Source: Prochlorococcus sp. MIT 1341 (GTDB taxonomy: Bacteria; Cyanobacteriota; Cyanobacteriia; PCC-6307; Cyanobiaceae). From it: a stretch of DNA of 64,000 nt. Below, one piece after another: positions 18,381 through 29,449 of this stretch (position 1 is the stretch's first letter; each line of letters begins with the position of its first letter). The DNA lies in contig NZ_CP139304.1 of the NCBI RefSeq assembly GCF_034092415.1, positions 1,472,001 through 1,536,000 of the forward strand, in the 5' to 3' direction. The notes beneath the pieces were generated by a model, which ran no database searches, was not told the origin of the DNA, and was given only the letters and a program-made list of their open reading frames with translations. Position numbers and translations under genes: made by a program.

Positions 18381-19463
18381 ATGACCACCTCAATCCGCAC
18401 CAATAGGCCGGATCTAACCAGTTGGCAGCAGTTCTGTGAATGGGTCACTTCCACCAATAACCGTATTTATGTCGGTTGGTTTGGTGTTTTGATGATTCCT
18501 TGCCTTCTTGCGGCCACAATCTGCTTCATCATTGCCTTTATCGCTGCTCCACCTGTCGATATTGATGGTATCCGTGAGCCTGTTGCTGGTTCTTTCCTTT
18601 TTGGAAATAACATCATTTCTGGAGCTGTTGTTCCTTCCAGTAACGCCATTGGCCTCCACTTTTATCCCATTTGGGAAGCCGCAACTATGGATGAGTGGCT
18701 TTATAACGGTGGCCCTTATCAGTTAGTTGTCTTCCACTTCTTGATTGGTATCTGTGGCTGGATGGGACGCCAGTGGGAATTGTCATACCGATTGGGTATG
18801 CGCCCTTGGATTTGTGTTGCCTACTCAGCACCTGTATCAGCAGCATTTGCTGTTTTCTTGGTTTACCCCTTTGGTCAGGGATCCTTCTCTGACGGAATGC
18901 CACTTGGTATTTCAGGTACCTTTAACTTCATGTTTGTGTTCCAGGCTGAGCACAACATTTTGATGCATCCTTTCCACATGTTTGGTGTAGCAGGCATGTT
19001 CGGTGGAAGCTTGTTCTCTGCAATGCACGGTTCTTTGGTCACTTCTTCACTTATTCGTGAGACCACTGAAACTGAGTCACAGAACTATGGCTACAAGTTT
19101 GGCCAAGAGGAAGAGACCTACAACATCGTGGCTGCTCACGGTTATTTTGGTCGCTTAATCTTCCAATACGCCAGCTTTAACAACAGCCGGAGCCTTCACT
19201 TCTTCTTGGCAATTTTCCCTGTCGTATGTGTTTGGTTGACTTCTATGGGCATCTGCACCATGGCTTTCAACTTGAATGGTTTTAATTTCAACCAGTCAAT
19301 CATTGATTCTTCGGGCAAAGTTGTTCCTACTTGGGGAGACGTTCTAAATAGAGCCAATCTTGGTATGGAAGTTATGCATGAGCGTAATGCTCACAATTTC
19401 CCTCTTGATTTAGCTGCTGCTGAATCAACACCAGTTGCTCTAGTTGCTCCAGCAATAGGTTGA
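18381..19463 (+). CDS. psbA: Photosystem II reaction-centre protein D1
   Basis: D1 binds the special-pair chlorophylls, the QB quinone and most ligands of the Mn4CaO5 cluster. The ATG at 18381 gives the standard 360-residue precursor; an in-frame start 45 bp upstream is rejected. With a one-residue offset, the key sites are present: YZ tyrosine, the SFSDGMPLG aspartate, the [11 protein letters not shown] histidines, the QB-site ASFNNS, and the C-terminal [13 protein letters not shown]. CtpA cleavage after that Ala would remove 15 residues. The position equivalent to 130 is Gln, as in the low-light-type D1. CGWMGR and the C-terminus are typical of marine picocyanobacteria. Confidence 0.98.
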   Translation: MTTSIRTNRPDLTSWQQFCEWVTSTNNRIYVGWFGVLMIPCLLAATICFIIAFIAAPPVDIDGIREPVAGSFLFGNNIISGAVVPSSNAIGLHFYPIWEAATMDEWLYNGGPYQLVVFHFLIGICGWMGRQWELSYRLGMRPWICVAYSAPVSAAFAVFLVYPFGQGSFSDGMPLGISGTFNFMFVFQAEHNILMHPFHMFGVAGMFGGSLFSAMHGSLVTSSLIRETTETESQNYGYKFGQEEETYNIVAAHGYFGRLIFQYASFNNSRSLHFFLAIFPVVCVWLTSMGICTMAFNLNGFNFNQSIIDSSGKVVPTWGDVLNRANLGMEVMHERNAHNFPLDLAAAESTPVALVAPAIG

Positions 19464-19518
19464 GCTTAAGCAATTTCATTCATTGCTTAACAACAATTAG
19501 CCTTTTGGGTTAAGTGTT

Positions 19519-19548
19519 AAAAAGCCCCCTCGTAAGAGGGGGCTTTTT
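19519..19548 (+). terminator. Intrinsic terminator of psbA
   Basis: AAAAAGCCCCCTC (19519-19531) pairs perfectly with GAGGGGGCTTTTT (19536-19548) around a GTAA loop, a 13-bp stem with a T-tract. It begins 55 bp after the psbA stop. The A-tract on the left makes it functional on the minus strand too, although no minus gene is close. This is the clearest terminator in the window. Confidence 0.92.
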
Positions 19549-19671
19549 AGATGGGTTTTCCCTCAAGGAGAATAGCTAAGTATAATAAATGTTTATTTGA
19601 TTTTGCTTAGAGATTTAGTAAGGGTTAGAGCATTTGAATTCAAAACTGATTGGTTCGATGAATTTTCCGCC

Positions 19672-20442
19672 ATGAATATTGATTCTCTAACTACACAGAT
19701 TACTTTAGGCTTGATTTCTTTTACTGCAAACTTTCTTTCGGCTTTGGCAGGAGGTGGTGCTGGTTTGTTACAGCTTCCTGCCCTAATCTTATTAGGCTTA
19801 CCATTTCAGATTGCACTGGCAACACATAAAACTGCAAGTGTTGCGTTGGGCTTAGGGGCTGCTTTTCGTTATTTAAAAGGGAGTTCATTAGACAAAGGTT
19901 TTGCAGCTTTAATTCTCATTTTTGGTTTACCAGGTGTTCTTCTTGGTGCAAAAATAGTTATCGCTTTGCCTGAAGAGCTCTTTAATTTTCTGCTGGGATT
20001 GCTTACATTGATTATAGGGCTTTATTCATTTAATAATCAAAGCCTTGGGATTAAGAAAAGAGTTAGGGAAAAGACTTCTTTAGAGCTACTTTTGGGGGGG
20101 TTGGTCTTATTTTGTATTGGAATCTTGAATGGATCTCTTGCTTCAGGAACGGGCCTATTTGTTACTATTTGGCTTGTGTACTGGTTTGAAATAGATTATG
20201 CCTTGGCTGTTGCCTATACATTAATTCTTGTGGGTTTGTTTTGGAATGGTACCGGCGCTTTAGTTTTAGGGGTAAGAGGCGATATCGCGTGGGATCTTTT
20301 GCCAATTCTTTTAATAGGGTCTCTCCTTGGAGGTTTTTTGGGATCTCATTATGCGATTTCCAAAGGCAGGTGGTTCATAAAAAGAGCATTTGAATGTTTG
20401 ACTCTTTTAGTGGGTCTTACACTTTTAACAAAAGCAATATAG
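19672..20442 (+). CDS. TauE/SafE-like membrane permease
   Basis: With the ATG at 19672 the product is 256 residues; a TTG 75 bp upstream would add a hydrophilic extension that I reject. It shows about seven to eight membrane segments and the glycine-rich ALAGGGAGLLQLPALILLG of the TauE/SafE (DUF81) family near residues 23-41, repeated in weaker form after the centre. The family includes sulfite, sulfoacetate and other anion exporters; the substrate here is not known. It starts 209 bp after psbA, beyond the psbA terminator. Confidence 0.8.
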   Translation: MNIDSLTTQITLGLISFTANFLSALAGGGAGLLQLPALILLGLPFQIALATHKTASVALGLGAAFRYLKGSSLDKGFAALILIFGLPGVLLGAKIVIALPEELFNFLLGLLTLIIGLYSFNNQSLGIKKRVREKTSLELLLGGLVLFCIGILNGSLASGTGLFVTIWLVYWFEIDYALAVAYTLILVGLFWNGTGALVLGVRGDIAWDLLPILLIGSLLGGFLGSHYAISKGRWFIKRAFECLTLLVGLTLLTKAI

Positions 20443-20510
20443 TGATACTTCTCTATTGGTACTTAAACTTATTCTATTCTTTTATCGATTTAGATCATTT
20501 TCTTCCTTAT

Positions 20511-21701
20511 TTAAGCCAATGACCTCCCTTTCCATGTCCACCCTTTTCCAGTAATTGTTCTTACAACTGATATTGGTCCAAGAAAGAGAATAATTATCCC
20601 CCCTGCACCCATTAACCACCAGTATTTCAATGAAAAATCAAATTTTTTGTTGATCCATATTCTCAGAATGAGTTGAAGTGTTATTGCTAGAAGAGAGACC
20701 AATATTATATTTAGGAGAAGATTGTAATTCGTTATGAACAATAGGCAAATAGATGCTGAAGGAAGTGTTAGCCATGGAGTAGAAAAGATTAAAAATACTA
20801 CTAATGAGGCCGAAATTGCCTTTGGGATATTTCTGTCAAGCCCTAAAAACCAGTTTTTGCTCCAACCTTCCCATAACGCATCAAAGTCCGGATACATATG
20901 CAGATCAACTGCATTTAAACCAAGCAAAAAACGCAGCTTGAAGCCCGAGCCTTTTATTTTCCTTGCTAATGCCAGGTCTTCAACTACTTCTCCGGCAAGA
21001 TCCTTATGGCCGCCTATCGCTTTATAGGCGCTTCGTCTGAACAGCATGAAAGGCCCCGCTGCAAATGCTGTGCTTTCTTTCGACTGATTAGCTGCTTTGA
21101 TAGGGAATCCAATAGATATTAGGCTCGCCATGATTGGTTGAACCATCCATTCTGATAGGCATTCACAGGTGAGTCTTGGGGCAAGACTTAGAAGGTCAAT
21201 GCCTTCCATGTTTGCCTGTGATAAGGCCCGGAAAATAGTTTCTTTTTTTATTTGTATATCTGCATCCAGAAATAAAATCCAATCGCTATCTATTTTTTCC
21301 ATTGCCTGCGAGCAAGGCCAGTTTTTACCTACCCAGCGCTGGTTTTTAGGTCGAGGACCAGCTTCTAAAAAATCAATTCTTATAGACGATTTTTTAGAAG
21401 CCAGCTTTGCTTTTGTTAAGGTTTGATCACTGGAACTATCATCTGCAATTATAACTTTCCAATCGTCACATGGATTGACACTTTCTATGATAGATGACAA
21501 ACACTGATAGATATTTTTCTCTTCATTAAAAGTAGGTACTATTACAGTTAAGGTTGTTTTGTTCTCAAAAGAATCTAACTCAGAATATTCAATTAGGCTC
21601 GGTGCATTTTTCAATGTCCTGTTTAGTTGGAATAATAGTACTATTATTCCAATAATAGAAATACTTGGAAGGCTTATTAAGAGTATAGAAAAATCGATCA
21701 A
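20511..21701 (-). CDS. Family 2 glycosyltransferase, membrane-bound
   Basis: The 396-residue protein has an N-terminal membrane helix (about 5-25), a GT-A domain starting TVIVPTFNEEKNI near residue 52, the metal/nucleotide motif LFLDADIQ near 142, and EVVEDLALARKIKG near 235, then three C-terminal membrane segments. This layout resembles the HpnB/CruG-type transferases used for hopanoid or carotenoid glycosides; the acceptor cannot be told from sequence. The start is TTG at 21701. Its upstream gap is 190 bp to the tRNA gene. Confidence 0.78.
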   Translation of the reverse strand: MIDFSILLISLPSISIIGIIVLLFQLNRTLKNAPSLIEYSELDSFENKTTLTVIVPTFNEEKNIYQCLSSIIESVNPCDDWKVIIADDSSSDQTLTKAKLASKKSSIRIDFLEAGPRPKNQRWVGKNWPCSQAMEKIDSDWILFLDADIQIKKETIFRALSQANMEGIDLLSLAPRLTCECLSEWMVQPIMASLISIGFPIKAANQSKESTAFAAGPFMLFRRSAYKAIGGHKDLAGEVVEDLALARKIKGSGFKLRFLLGLNAVDLHMYPDFDALWEGWSKNWFLGLDRNIPKAISASLVVFLIFSTPWLTLPSASICLLFITNYNLLLNIILVSLLAITLQLILRIWINKKFDFSLKYWWLMGAGGIIILFLGPISVVRTITGKGWTWKGRSLA

Positions 21702-21842
21702 TTCTTTAGAGCGTATGATTGTAAGAGTTTCAATATTGTATTGTCTTTGCTCTAGAATTGTTAGAATTCAAGAGATGTCTTCATTATCAGATGAATTGCC
21801 CTTGAAAGTAATTCTAACTTTCTTTTATTTTGCTTTTTAGCT

Positions 21843-21873
21843 GTAATTAGTAATTATCATAATTACTAATTAC
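21843..21873 (-). repeat. AT-rich perfect inverted repeat beside tRNA-Thr
   Basis: GTAATTAGTAATTA (21843-21856) and its exact complement (21860-21873) flank three bases. It lies 18 bp downstream of the tRNA-Thr 3' end in the tRNA's direction, so it may help end or process the tRNA transcript. It is also upstream of the glycosyltransferase. There is no clear T-tract. Confidence 0.4.
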
Positions 21874-21891
21874 CACTTTCTTTGATTTCAA

Positions 21892-21963
<72 letters not shown>

Positions 21964-22009
21964 AGCCCCTTAGAGAACCTAACATTCAAGATATTGTCGG
22001 ATCGGATCT

Positions 22010-22276
22010 TTGAGCGATTTATTTCCCAAGGGTGTTGAATCAAATCTTGGCCCTGAAATGCGTCAACGTTTGCTTCAAGAATCCCGGAACCCTTGGCGAG
22101 GCCTTCGCCGAGTGGTTTGGTTTGCTTGTTTTGGTTCCGCCTGTTTAGGTATTGGGGTCATGGGTCTTAGATCGGTTTCTGGAATTACTGTTCCACTAAC
22201 TGATCTTGGGATACAATTTGCGGCTTTTGGAATTTTTGGTGGGTTGCTTTTATGGGACCGTAGAAGCTCTAATTAG
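22010..22276 (+). CDS. DUF3493 small membrane protein
   Basis: The 88-residue protein starts at TTG 22010. A hydrophilic N-terminal third (residues 1-33, including ESRNPWRGLRRV) precedes two membrane segments (about 36-55 and 62-81). This matches the DUF3493 family, conserved in cyanobacteria and plastids. Its function is unestablished; from memory, related plastid proteins are linked to photosynthetic complexes, which is only suggestive here. It starts 46 bp from the divergent tRNA and converges on infB. Confidence 0.7.
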   Translation: MSDLFPKGVESNLGPEMRQRLLQESRNPWRGLRRVVWFACFGSACLGIGVMGLRSVSGITVPLTDLGIQFAAFGIFGGLLLWDRRSSN

Positions 22277-22355
22277 GTTACTTAAAGGATCGAAAACCTG
22301 CCTTAGGCCGTAGAAAATGACAAAGGCTTGGATTATTTGTCTAATAATGATTGCT

Positions 22356-25300
22356 TTATGTGCTTAATTTCCTTCTTTGAGTAACAAGCTTATAGGCTTC
22401 AATTACATCTCCCTCTTGCCAATTAGCAAATCGATCGCAACCAATACCACATTCAAAGCCTGTGCCAACTTCTTTTACATCATCTTTGTTTCTTCGAAGC
22501 GAGTCGAGATCGCCTTGGAAAACAATCTGGTTAGATCGTTGAACTTTTACGCTACAGTTACGTTGAATTTTTCCATTGGTTACATAGCAACCTGCAACAG
22601 CACTCTTTCCTATTGTGAAAATAGCCCTTACTTCTGCTTGCCCAAGAGATTCTTGAACCATTTCGGGCTCTAATAATCCTTCCATAGCTAGTTGAATATC
22701 TTCAAGAAGTTTATAAATAACCTCATACTCTCTTACGTCTACACCTGTTGCATCTGCTGCCTTTCTTGCACCAGATGCCATAGAAGTATTAAATCCAACG
22801 ATGACTGCTCCTGATGCGGACGCAAGGTCCACATCTGTTTCTGTAATTTCACCTGGAGCGGAAAGGAGAACTCTCACTTGTACTTCATCCTTTGGCAGTT
22901 GTTCAAGAGATCCGAGGATGGCTTCAACACTTCCTTGTACATCGGATTTAAGAATTATATTCAATTCTTTAAGTTCACCTTCACTGGCTTGACCAGACAT
23001 TGTGGCGAGAGAAACTCTGCGGGAAGCCATTTGCTGTGCCAGCCTAGTTGCTCTTGCATTCGATGCTCTCTCGCCAACGACGGCACGAGCTGCTTTCTCG
23101 TCTGGATAGACCTCAAATTCGTCACCTGCAGTTGGGACTTCATTAAAGCCCAGTGCCTCTACGGCGGAGGAGGGGCCACCTGCTTTAAGTCGGCTGCCTT
23201 TTTCGTCAACCATTGCCCTGACTTTGCCGAGTACTGGCCCTGCCGCGACGACATCTCCAGTTTTAAGTGTTCCATTTTGGACTAACAGTGTTGCTACTGG
23301 GCCTTTGGCTTTATCGAGGTGGGCTTCAATTACGGTTCCTTTAGCTAAACGATCTGGATTAGCTTTTAAATCTTCAACTTCGGTTACTAGCAGGATCATT
23401 TCAAGGAGTTTATCTATGTTTTCCCCCTTTATTGCACTTACTGGAACCATCACTACATCACCCCCCCATTCCTCAGGGACTAATTCTTTTTCTGATAGCT
23501 CTTGTTTCACTTTGTCTTCAGATGCACCTTCTTTATCAATCTTGTTAATTGCCACAATGATTGGAACTTGGGCAGCGCGTGCATGACTTATTGCTTCAAG
23601 TGTTTGAGGCCTTACACCATCATCAGCTGCGACTACAAGTATTGCTACGTCAGTAACTTTGGTCCCTCTAGCTCTCATGGCTGTAAAAGCTTCGTGGCCA
23701 GGGGTATCTAGGAAAGTTATCTTTCTTGGCTCTCCGCCATGTTCAACTTCAATTTGATAAGCACCAATGTGCTGTGTTATTCCACCTGCTTCACCAGCAG
23801 CAACTCTTGCTTTTCGGATTGCATCTAAAAGGCTGGTTTTACCATGATCAACGTGCCCCATCACTGTTACAACAGGTGGCCGGCGGATTAGATGTTCTAA
23901 ATCAGCATCTTCAATCATCTCTACCGTTTTCTTGGCTGCTTCTTCCACATCGTCTTGTAAAACAGGAACTCCTAATTCTTCCGCAACTGTTTCGATGGTA
24001 GTGAGGTCAAGAGTTTGGGTGACTGTTGCAATTATCCCCTTGAAGAAGAGAGATTTGATGATTTCAGAACTTTCGACGCTGAGCATGTCGGCTAGTTCCT
24101 GAACAGTAAGGTTGTCCTCTGGAACAATTAGCATTTCTGGTCTAACTTGTTTAGCCTCACGAGCAGCTCTAAGTTCCATTGCCCGCCTACGTTGTCGTTG
24201 ACGAGTTGTTTCTTTTTTGCGCTTGCGCATTGCTGCGACAGGCTTTGCTGAAGTTTTTTGTTGTGACTTTGGCTTTGCTGGTCTAGCTAAACTTGCGGAA
24301 AGTAAGACTGCTTGTTGTTCTCCTGCAAAACCACTTGTTTCAGTGGTTAGCGCATCATCATTGTCACCAATGATGTGAACTTTTTGCCGCTGTTTTTGAG
24401 GAGATTTGTTTTTCAGTGCTTCGAGTTTTGCACTGTCATCCCAATCAGCTTTCCCAGGCCTACGCCCTGAGCCCTGACCAACACGATGTGCAGGACGTTT
24501 TGGAGCATTTGTTGGAGGTGTTGGCCTTTTGGTTGGTGGGGTAGCACCAGAAGTAGTGCCCTTTGGGGTAACTGGCGTACCATCCGGTCTTCTAGGGGGG
24601 GGGTTCCAGGTCTGCCCGTTGGCTTTTGGAGCTGCATAAGCTCACCTGGCGCCATAGGTTTGCGCATACCACTTGGCATCCCTGGACGTGTTGGTGCACC
24701 TGGTCGCTTCCCTCCATCGCGATTGCCTTGAGGATTGCTGTTAGGAGACCTATCCCGACGAATAGGTTTACCGACTAGCTCAAGTGAATTCCCCCCAGAT
24801 CGAGGTTGTCCAGGCCGGTTTGCGCCTTGTCTTTGTTGGCCCCCAGGTCTTTGTTGGCCCCCAGGTCTTTGTTGGCCCCCAGGTCTTTGTTGGCCCCCAG
24901 GTCTTTGTTGGCCCCCAGGTCTTTGTTGGCCTCCAGGTCTTTGTTGGCCCCCAGGTCTTTGTTGATAGTTATTCCGTTGATTAGCTCCACCTAGAGGCCT
25001 TGGGCTAATGCCTGGCTTCCTTCTCTCAGAGCGTTGAGCTTCTGGGCGAACGGGTGGTGCTGCAGGTCGTTTTGGTTGGGGACGCCCTACCAGTTCTGGT
25101 TTCGGCTTGGAGCGTTGTGGAGGAGGAGTTGACTTGGTTGTTGATGTATGTGGTGGTTTGGTTTCGGGGTTCTGGGGTTTTGAAATTATTTGGGGTCGTG
25201 AAGGTGTTAAAGAGTCTGGCTTAGGAGTTCCTTTGATTGAGGGCTTGGGAATGGAATTAGTTGTGTTCTTCCCTGAGTTTGGTCTTATAGGTGATTTTGG

Positions 25301-25774
25301 CTTTGGAACTGCCGTTTTATGAATTAATTGTTGAGAGGGCTTTTTAGCTTTGTTAGTTTCGTTTGATTGATTGAGCTTTGGCGCTTCGATTTTTTTTGTA
25401 GGGTTTGTGCCAAGTTCCTGTGATGGTTTAACAGGACGTTTTGGTCCAGTAGCTTTGAGTGGAGTTATAGGTTTGTTGGCGACTTTAGGGGGCTTTTTGT
25501 TCGCTTCCGCTTGACCTTTAGAGGGAGTAGATATTGCTGCCTTTTTCACCGAAAGAATGACTTTCTCAGCTTTAGGTTTGTTCTTTGAAGGTGAAACAGA
25601 CTTTTCCTTTTGCCCTAAAAAACTTCTGATCCTCTGAACTTCTTCGTCACTGATAGAACTGCTATGACTCTTTGCTGAAATGGACAGTTGTTTAGCAGCA
25701 TCAAGCACATCCTTATTCTCAAGGCCAAGGTCCTTGGAAAGTTCGTAAATTCTGATTTTTCCGCTGCTGGTCAT
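22356..25774 (-). CDS. infB: Translation initiation factor IF-2, frameshifted at a C run
   Basis: IF-2 is the GTPase that brings initiator tRNA to the 30S subunit and drives subunit joining. The N-terminal part (from 25774) has an IF2_N domain, then a long Pro/Gly/Lys-rich linker; the C-terminal part has a second IF2_N segment, the G domain ([20 protein letters not shown]) and domains II-IV. The two parts are in different frames: the first frame runs on to a stop at 24413. They join if one base is added to, or the ribosome slips back one at, the C9 run (plus-strand G9, 24595-24603), giving about 1139 residues. The joined frame reads through [10 protein letters not shown], typical of cyanobacterial IF-2. 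It is last in rimP-nusA-ylxR-infB. Confidence 0.88.
24595..24603 (-). other. infB: C9 homopolymer, frameshift point in infB
   Basis: On the coding strand nine C residues follow GGAA and precede TAGAAGACC. In the upstream frame they read ACC-CCC-CCC-CTA; ten C would read ACC-CCC-CCC-CCT-AGA and restore the reading frame of the IF-2 linker. Eight would create an immediate TAG. Homopolymer miscounting, a real mutation, polymerase slippage or a -1 ribosomal shift could all explain it. Confidence 0.85.
24839..24964 (-). repeat. infB: Seven tandem 18-bp repeats in infB
   Basis: Seven head-to-tail 18-bp units encode the hexapeptide QQRPGG in the IF-2 linker; one unit carries a single change (gcctcc for gccccc). 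A decayed eighth copy (QQRQGA) follows on the protein. Near-identical DNA across units points to recent expansion by slippage. Open frames on the opposite strand across it are artefacts of the repeat. Confidence 0.95.
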
Positions 25775-25838
25775 TAATGTCTCCGGTTGATTCCGGACTT
25801 AGGTGCTTAGGGTGCTACACCGAAGGTGGAGCGATGGT

Positions 25839-26117
25839 TCATATTGCCTCAGCGGCTTCATCAATGCTTTGACTTAGTCGCTTTTGAAGCACCTCGAAAA
25901 CGCTTTCCGGCACCTGACAACGCAGGGCTTTTTGAAGTCGTTTTCTTCGTCGTGCTTCTTCTAGGCAGTCCTCACAAGGGCATAAATAGGCCGAGCGACC
26001 CATTCCCTTTGTGAGTACGACTCCGTCTTGGTGATCACGAATAACCCTCAAAAGTTGCTGTCTATCCAGCAATTTCCTACAGGCTACGCAACGGCGCAAG
26101 ACGGTGCTTTTGTTCAC
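25839..26117 (-). CDS. ylxR: YlxR family RNA-binding protein
   Basis: The 92-residue protein begins at a GTG (26117) whose last two bases open the nusA stop TGA, a 4-nt overlap pointing to translational coupling. It has the YlxR/DUF448 signature RRCVACRKLLDRQQLLRV near residues 8-25, then GRSAYLCPCEDC near 40-51 with further cysteines. YlxR proteins lie in nusA-infB operons across bacteria and are implicated in RNA binding or regulation. infB begins 64 bp downstream. Confidence 0.88.
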   Translation of the reverse strand: MNKSTVLRRCVACRKLLDRQQLLRVIRDHQDGVVLTKGMGRSAYLCPCEDCLEEARRRKRLQKALRCQVPESVFEVLQKRLSQSIDEAAEAI

Positions 26118-27520
26118 CGGGTACCATCCTCTTCGTTTGAGGGGGTTTTTTGTTCAGTCTCACTATCGCCGTTAGAAATATTCGCTACTTCTTCTTCTTC
26201 GAGTTGTGTCTCTGAGTAATCCTCTTCATCTTCTGGGAGAGGGTATAGCTCTCTAAGCCGGGCATCTTCTTCTGCTCGTGCAGTTTGTTCAGCAGCTAAA
26301 CGTTCTTCTGCATCCCGTTGAAGAGATTCTTCTTCTTCTCTTTGAGCGATTAGTTCTGCTACAGCTGAGTCTTCTGCTGATTGGTCATATTCTTGTGAGT
26401 TTTTGATATCAATTTTCCAGCCTGTAAGTCGAGCTGCAAGCCTCACATTTTGGCCTTCTCTTCCGATTGCAAGACTTAATTGATCAGGTGGAACTAGAAC
26501 ATGCGCATGTTGTCCATCTGGATCCACTAATCTAACCAGCTCAACTTTTGCAGGGCTTAGAGAGTTTGCAATGTATTGACTTGCGTCTTGGGACCAACGA
26601 ATTACATCAATTTTTTCACCTCTTAGCTCATTGACTACTTGTTGAATTCTTGAGCCTCTTGCCCCAATACATGCACCTACAGGGTCTACTTCTCTTTCAA
26701 TACTGTCGACTGCAACCTTTGTTCGGGGACCTACTGATCTAGATGGAGGATTTGCTTCACGAGCTACGGCAACAATGCGGACTGATCCTTCTTGAATCTC
26801 TGGCACCTCATTTTCAAAGAGATAAACTACTAAGCCTGCATTGGCTCTGCTCACAAACAATTGAGGACCTTTTCTAGGGATTTCACTAACTTCTTTAAGA
26901 AAAACTTTGAAGGTTGCATTTGCTCGATAATTGTCATTTGGTAGTTGATCTCTTCTTGGGAGTTCGGCTTCTACTTCTGGTCTGCCAAGTCCAGAGCTGA
27001 CTGCCATAATTACTGATTGACGTTCAAAGCGTATAACTCTTGCAGTTAGTACAGGATCCTCAAGATCCGCAAATTCTTCTTGAATCATTCGTCTTTGCTG
27101 ATCCCGGAGCTTTTGAGCTAGAACTTGCTTTGTGGTTGCTGCTGCCATCCTTCCAAAATCTTCCTTCTCTGGCGTGACATCAAGGACAACTGTGTCTCCT
27201 ATTTGCGCATCTTCAGCAACCTGCATAACTTCTGATAATGCAATTTGATGATCTTCACTTTCAACTTCCTCAACAATTATTTTGCTTGCTAGAACTCTGT
27301 ATCCTTCTTCATCTAGATCAAGACCAACATCAAAGTTGCTGAAGTATTCCTCTTCAAAAGGGTCTTCACTGATCCCGATATAAAGAGTTCTTCTATATCT
27401 TTCATAGCCCTTTAATAGGGCTTCACGAAGAGCAACTTCCACAACTGGTGGAGGAAGTTTTTTTTCCTCACTGATGTCTTCGATCAGATTGTTGAGGCCG
27501 GGGAGAATTACTAGTGCCAT
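26114..27520 (-). CDS. nusA: Transcription termination/antitermination factor NusA
   Basis: NusA binds RNA polymerase and nascent RNA and affects pausing, termination and antitermination. The 468-residue protein has the N-terminal polymerase-binding domain (1-125), an S1 domain (about 135-205) and two KH domains (about 230-370, containing DPVGACIGARGSRIQ and AIGREGQNVRLAARL). A long acidic Glu-rich tail (about 375-468) replaces the acidic repeats of E. coli. It follows rimP by 37 bp and overlaps ylxR by 4 nt. Confidence 0.96.
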   Translation of the reverse strand: MALVILPGLNNLIEDISEEKKLPPPVVEVALREALLKGYERYRRTLYIGISEDPFEEEYFSNFDVGLDLDEEGYRVLASKIIVEEVESEDHQIALSEVMQVAEDAQIGDTVVLDVTPEKEDFGRMAAATTKQVLAQKLRDQQRRMIQEEFADLEDPVLTARVIRFERQSVIMAVSSGLGRPEVEAELPRRDQLPNDNYRANATFKVFLKEVSEIPRKGPQLFVSRANAGLVVYLFENEVPEIQEGSVRIVAVAREANPPSRSVGPRTKVAVDSIEREVDPVGACIGARGSRIQQVVNELRGEKIDVIRWSQDASQYIANSLSPAKVELVRLVDPDGQHAHVLVPPDQLSLAIGREGQNVRLAARLTGWKIDIKNSQEYDQSAEDSAVAELIAQREEEESLQRDAEERLAAEQTARAEEDARLRELYPLPEDEEDYSETQLEEEEVANISNGDSETEQKTPSNEEDGTR

Positions 27521-27557
27521 TGAGGCTTTGGATAAAGATTGAGCTAGATAGTTAGGT

Positions 27558-28028
27558 TTATGAGACCTTAGCTTGTGTTAGATGTACCGTTATGACCTCT
27601 TTTCGGGGTATTCGATCGATGCGCCCTTTTACGTTTAGGTGAACATGTTCAGCAGATCGCTTCAGTAAAAGACCTGCTTTGCAAATTTCTGAGCCATTGG
27701 TCTTTTTATGGCAAACCTCAACAGGGAAGCCTTTAAAAGAATCAAAGTCACGATCACTTAGCAAGTTAACTCCAACACCGGGACTGCTTATTTCTAGAAC
27801 ATATTTCTCTTGGAAAAGTTCGGAAGCCTCTATAGCTTGCTCCATAGGTTTGCTAAATCTTGCACAGTCATCAAGAGAGACATCTCTTCCTTCTAGCAAG
27901 CGTATTTGTATCTGTAAGGTCATGGGCATGGCATGGGTCAGTATTTGCACACCACAAATATCAAAGCCGTTTTTGGCAGCTGTAGACGAGGCGATGTTCT
28001 CCAGATCCGCTAGCAGAGAATGAGGCAA
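27558..28028 (-). CDS. rimP: Ribosome maturation factor RimP
   Basis: RimP assists assembly of the 30S subunit. The 156-residue length fits. The family pattern is visible: the DVSLDDCARFSKPMEQAIE segment near residues 50-68, VLEISSPGVGVNL near 78-90 and a C-terminal Sm-like domain. The start is TTG at 28028. It heads the rimP-nusA-ylxR-infB operon, and the 225-bp gap before it is shared with divergent htrA. Confidence 0.92.
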   Translation of the reverse strand: MPHSLLADLENIASSTAAKNGFDICGVQILTHAMPMTLQIQIRLLEGRDVSLDDCARFSKPMEQAIEASELFQEKYVLEISSPGVGVNLLSDRDFDSFKGFPVEVCHKKTNGSEICKAGLLLKRSAEHVHLNVKGRIDRIPRKEVITVHLTQAKVS

Positions 28029-29405
<1,377 letters not shown>

Positions 29406-29449
29406 ACTCTTGCTACGGTCTCGTAATTCGCAATTTAGTTAATCAAATC

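Noticed and set aside
22317-22367. 16-residue hydrophobic frame ([16 protein letters not shown])
   Set aside because: Too short, no ribosome-binding site, and it overlaps the infB 3' end.
22878-23285. 135-codon frame opposite infB
   Set aside because: It lies wholly antisense to the IF-2 G domain and has no family likeness; it is a shadow of the real gene.
24735-24994. Several open frames across the infB repeat on both strands
   Set aside because: An 18-bp repeat with no stops keeps most frames open; only the IF-2 frame has a coherent context.
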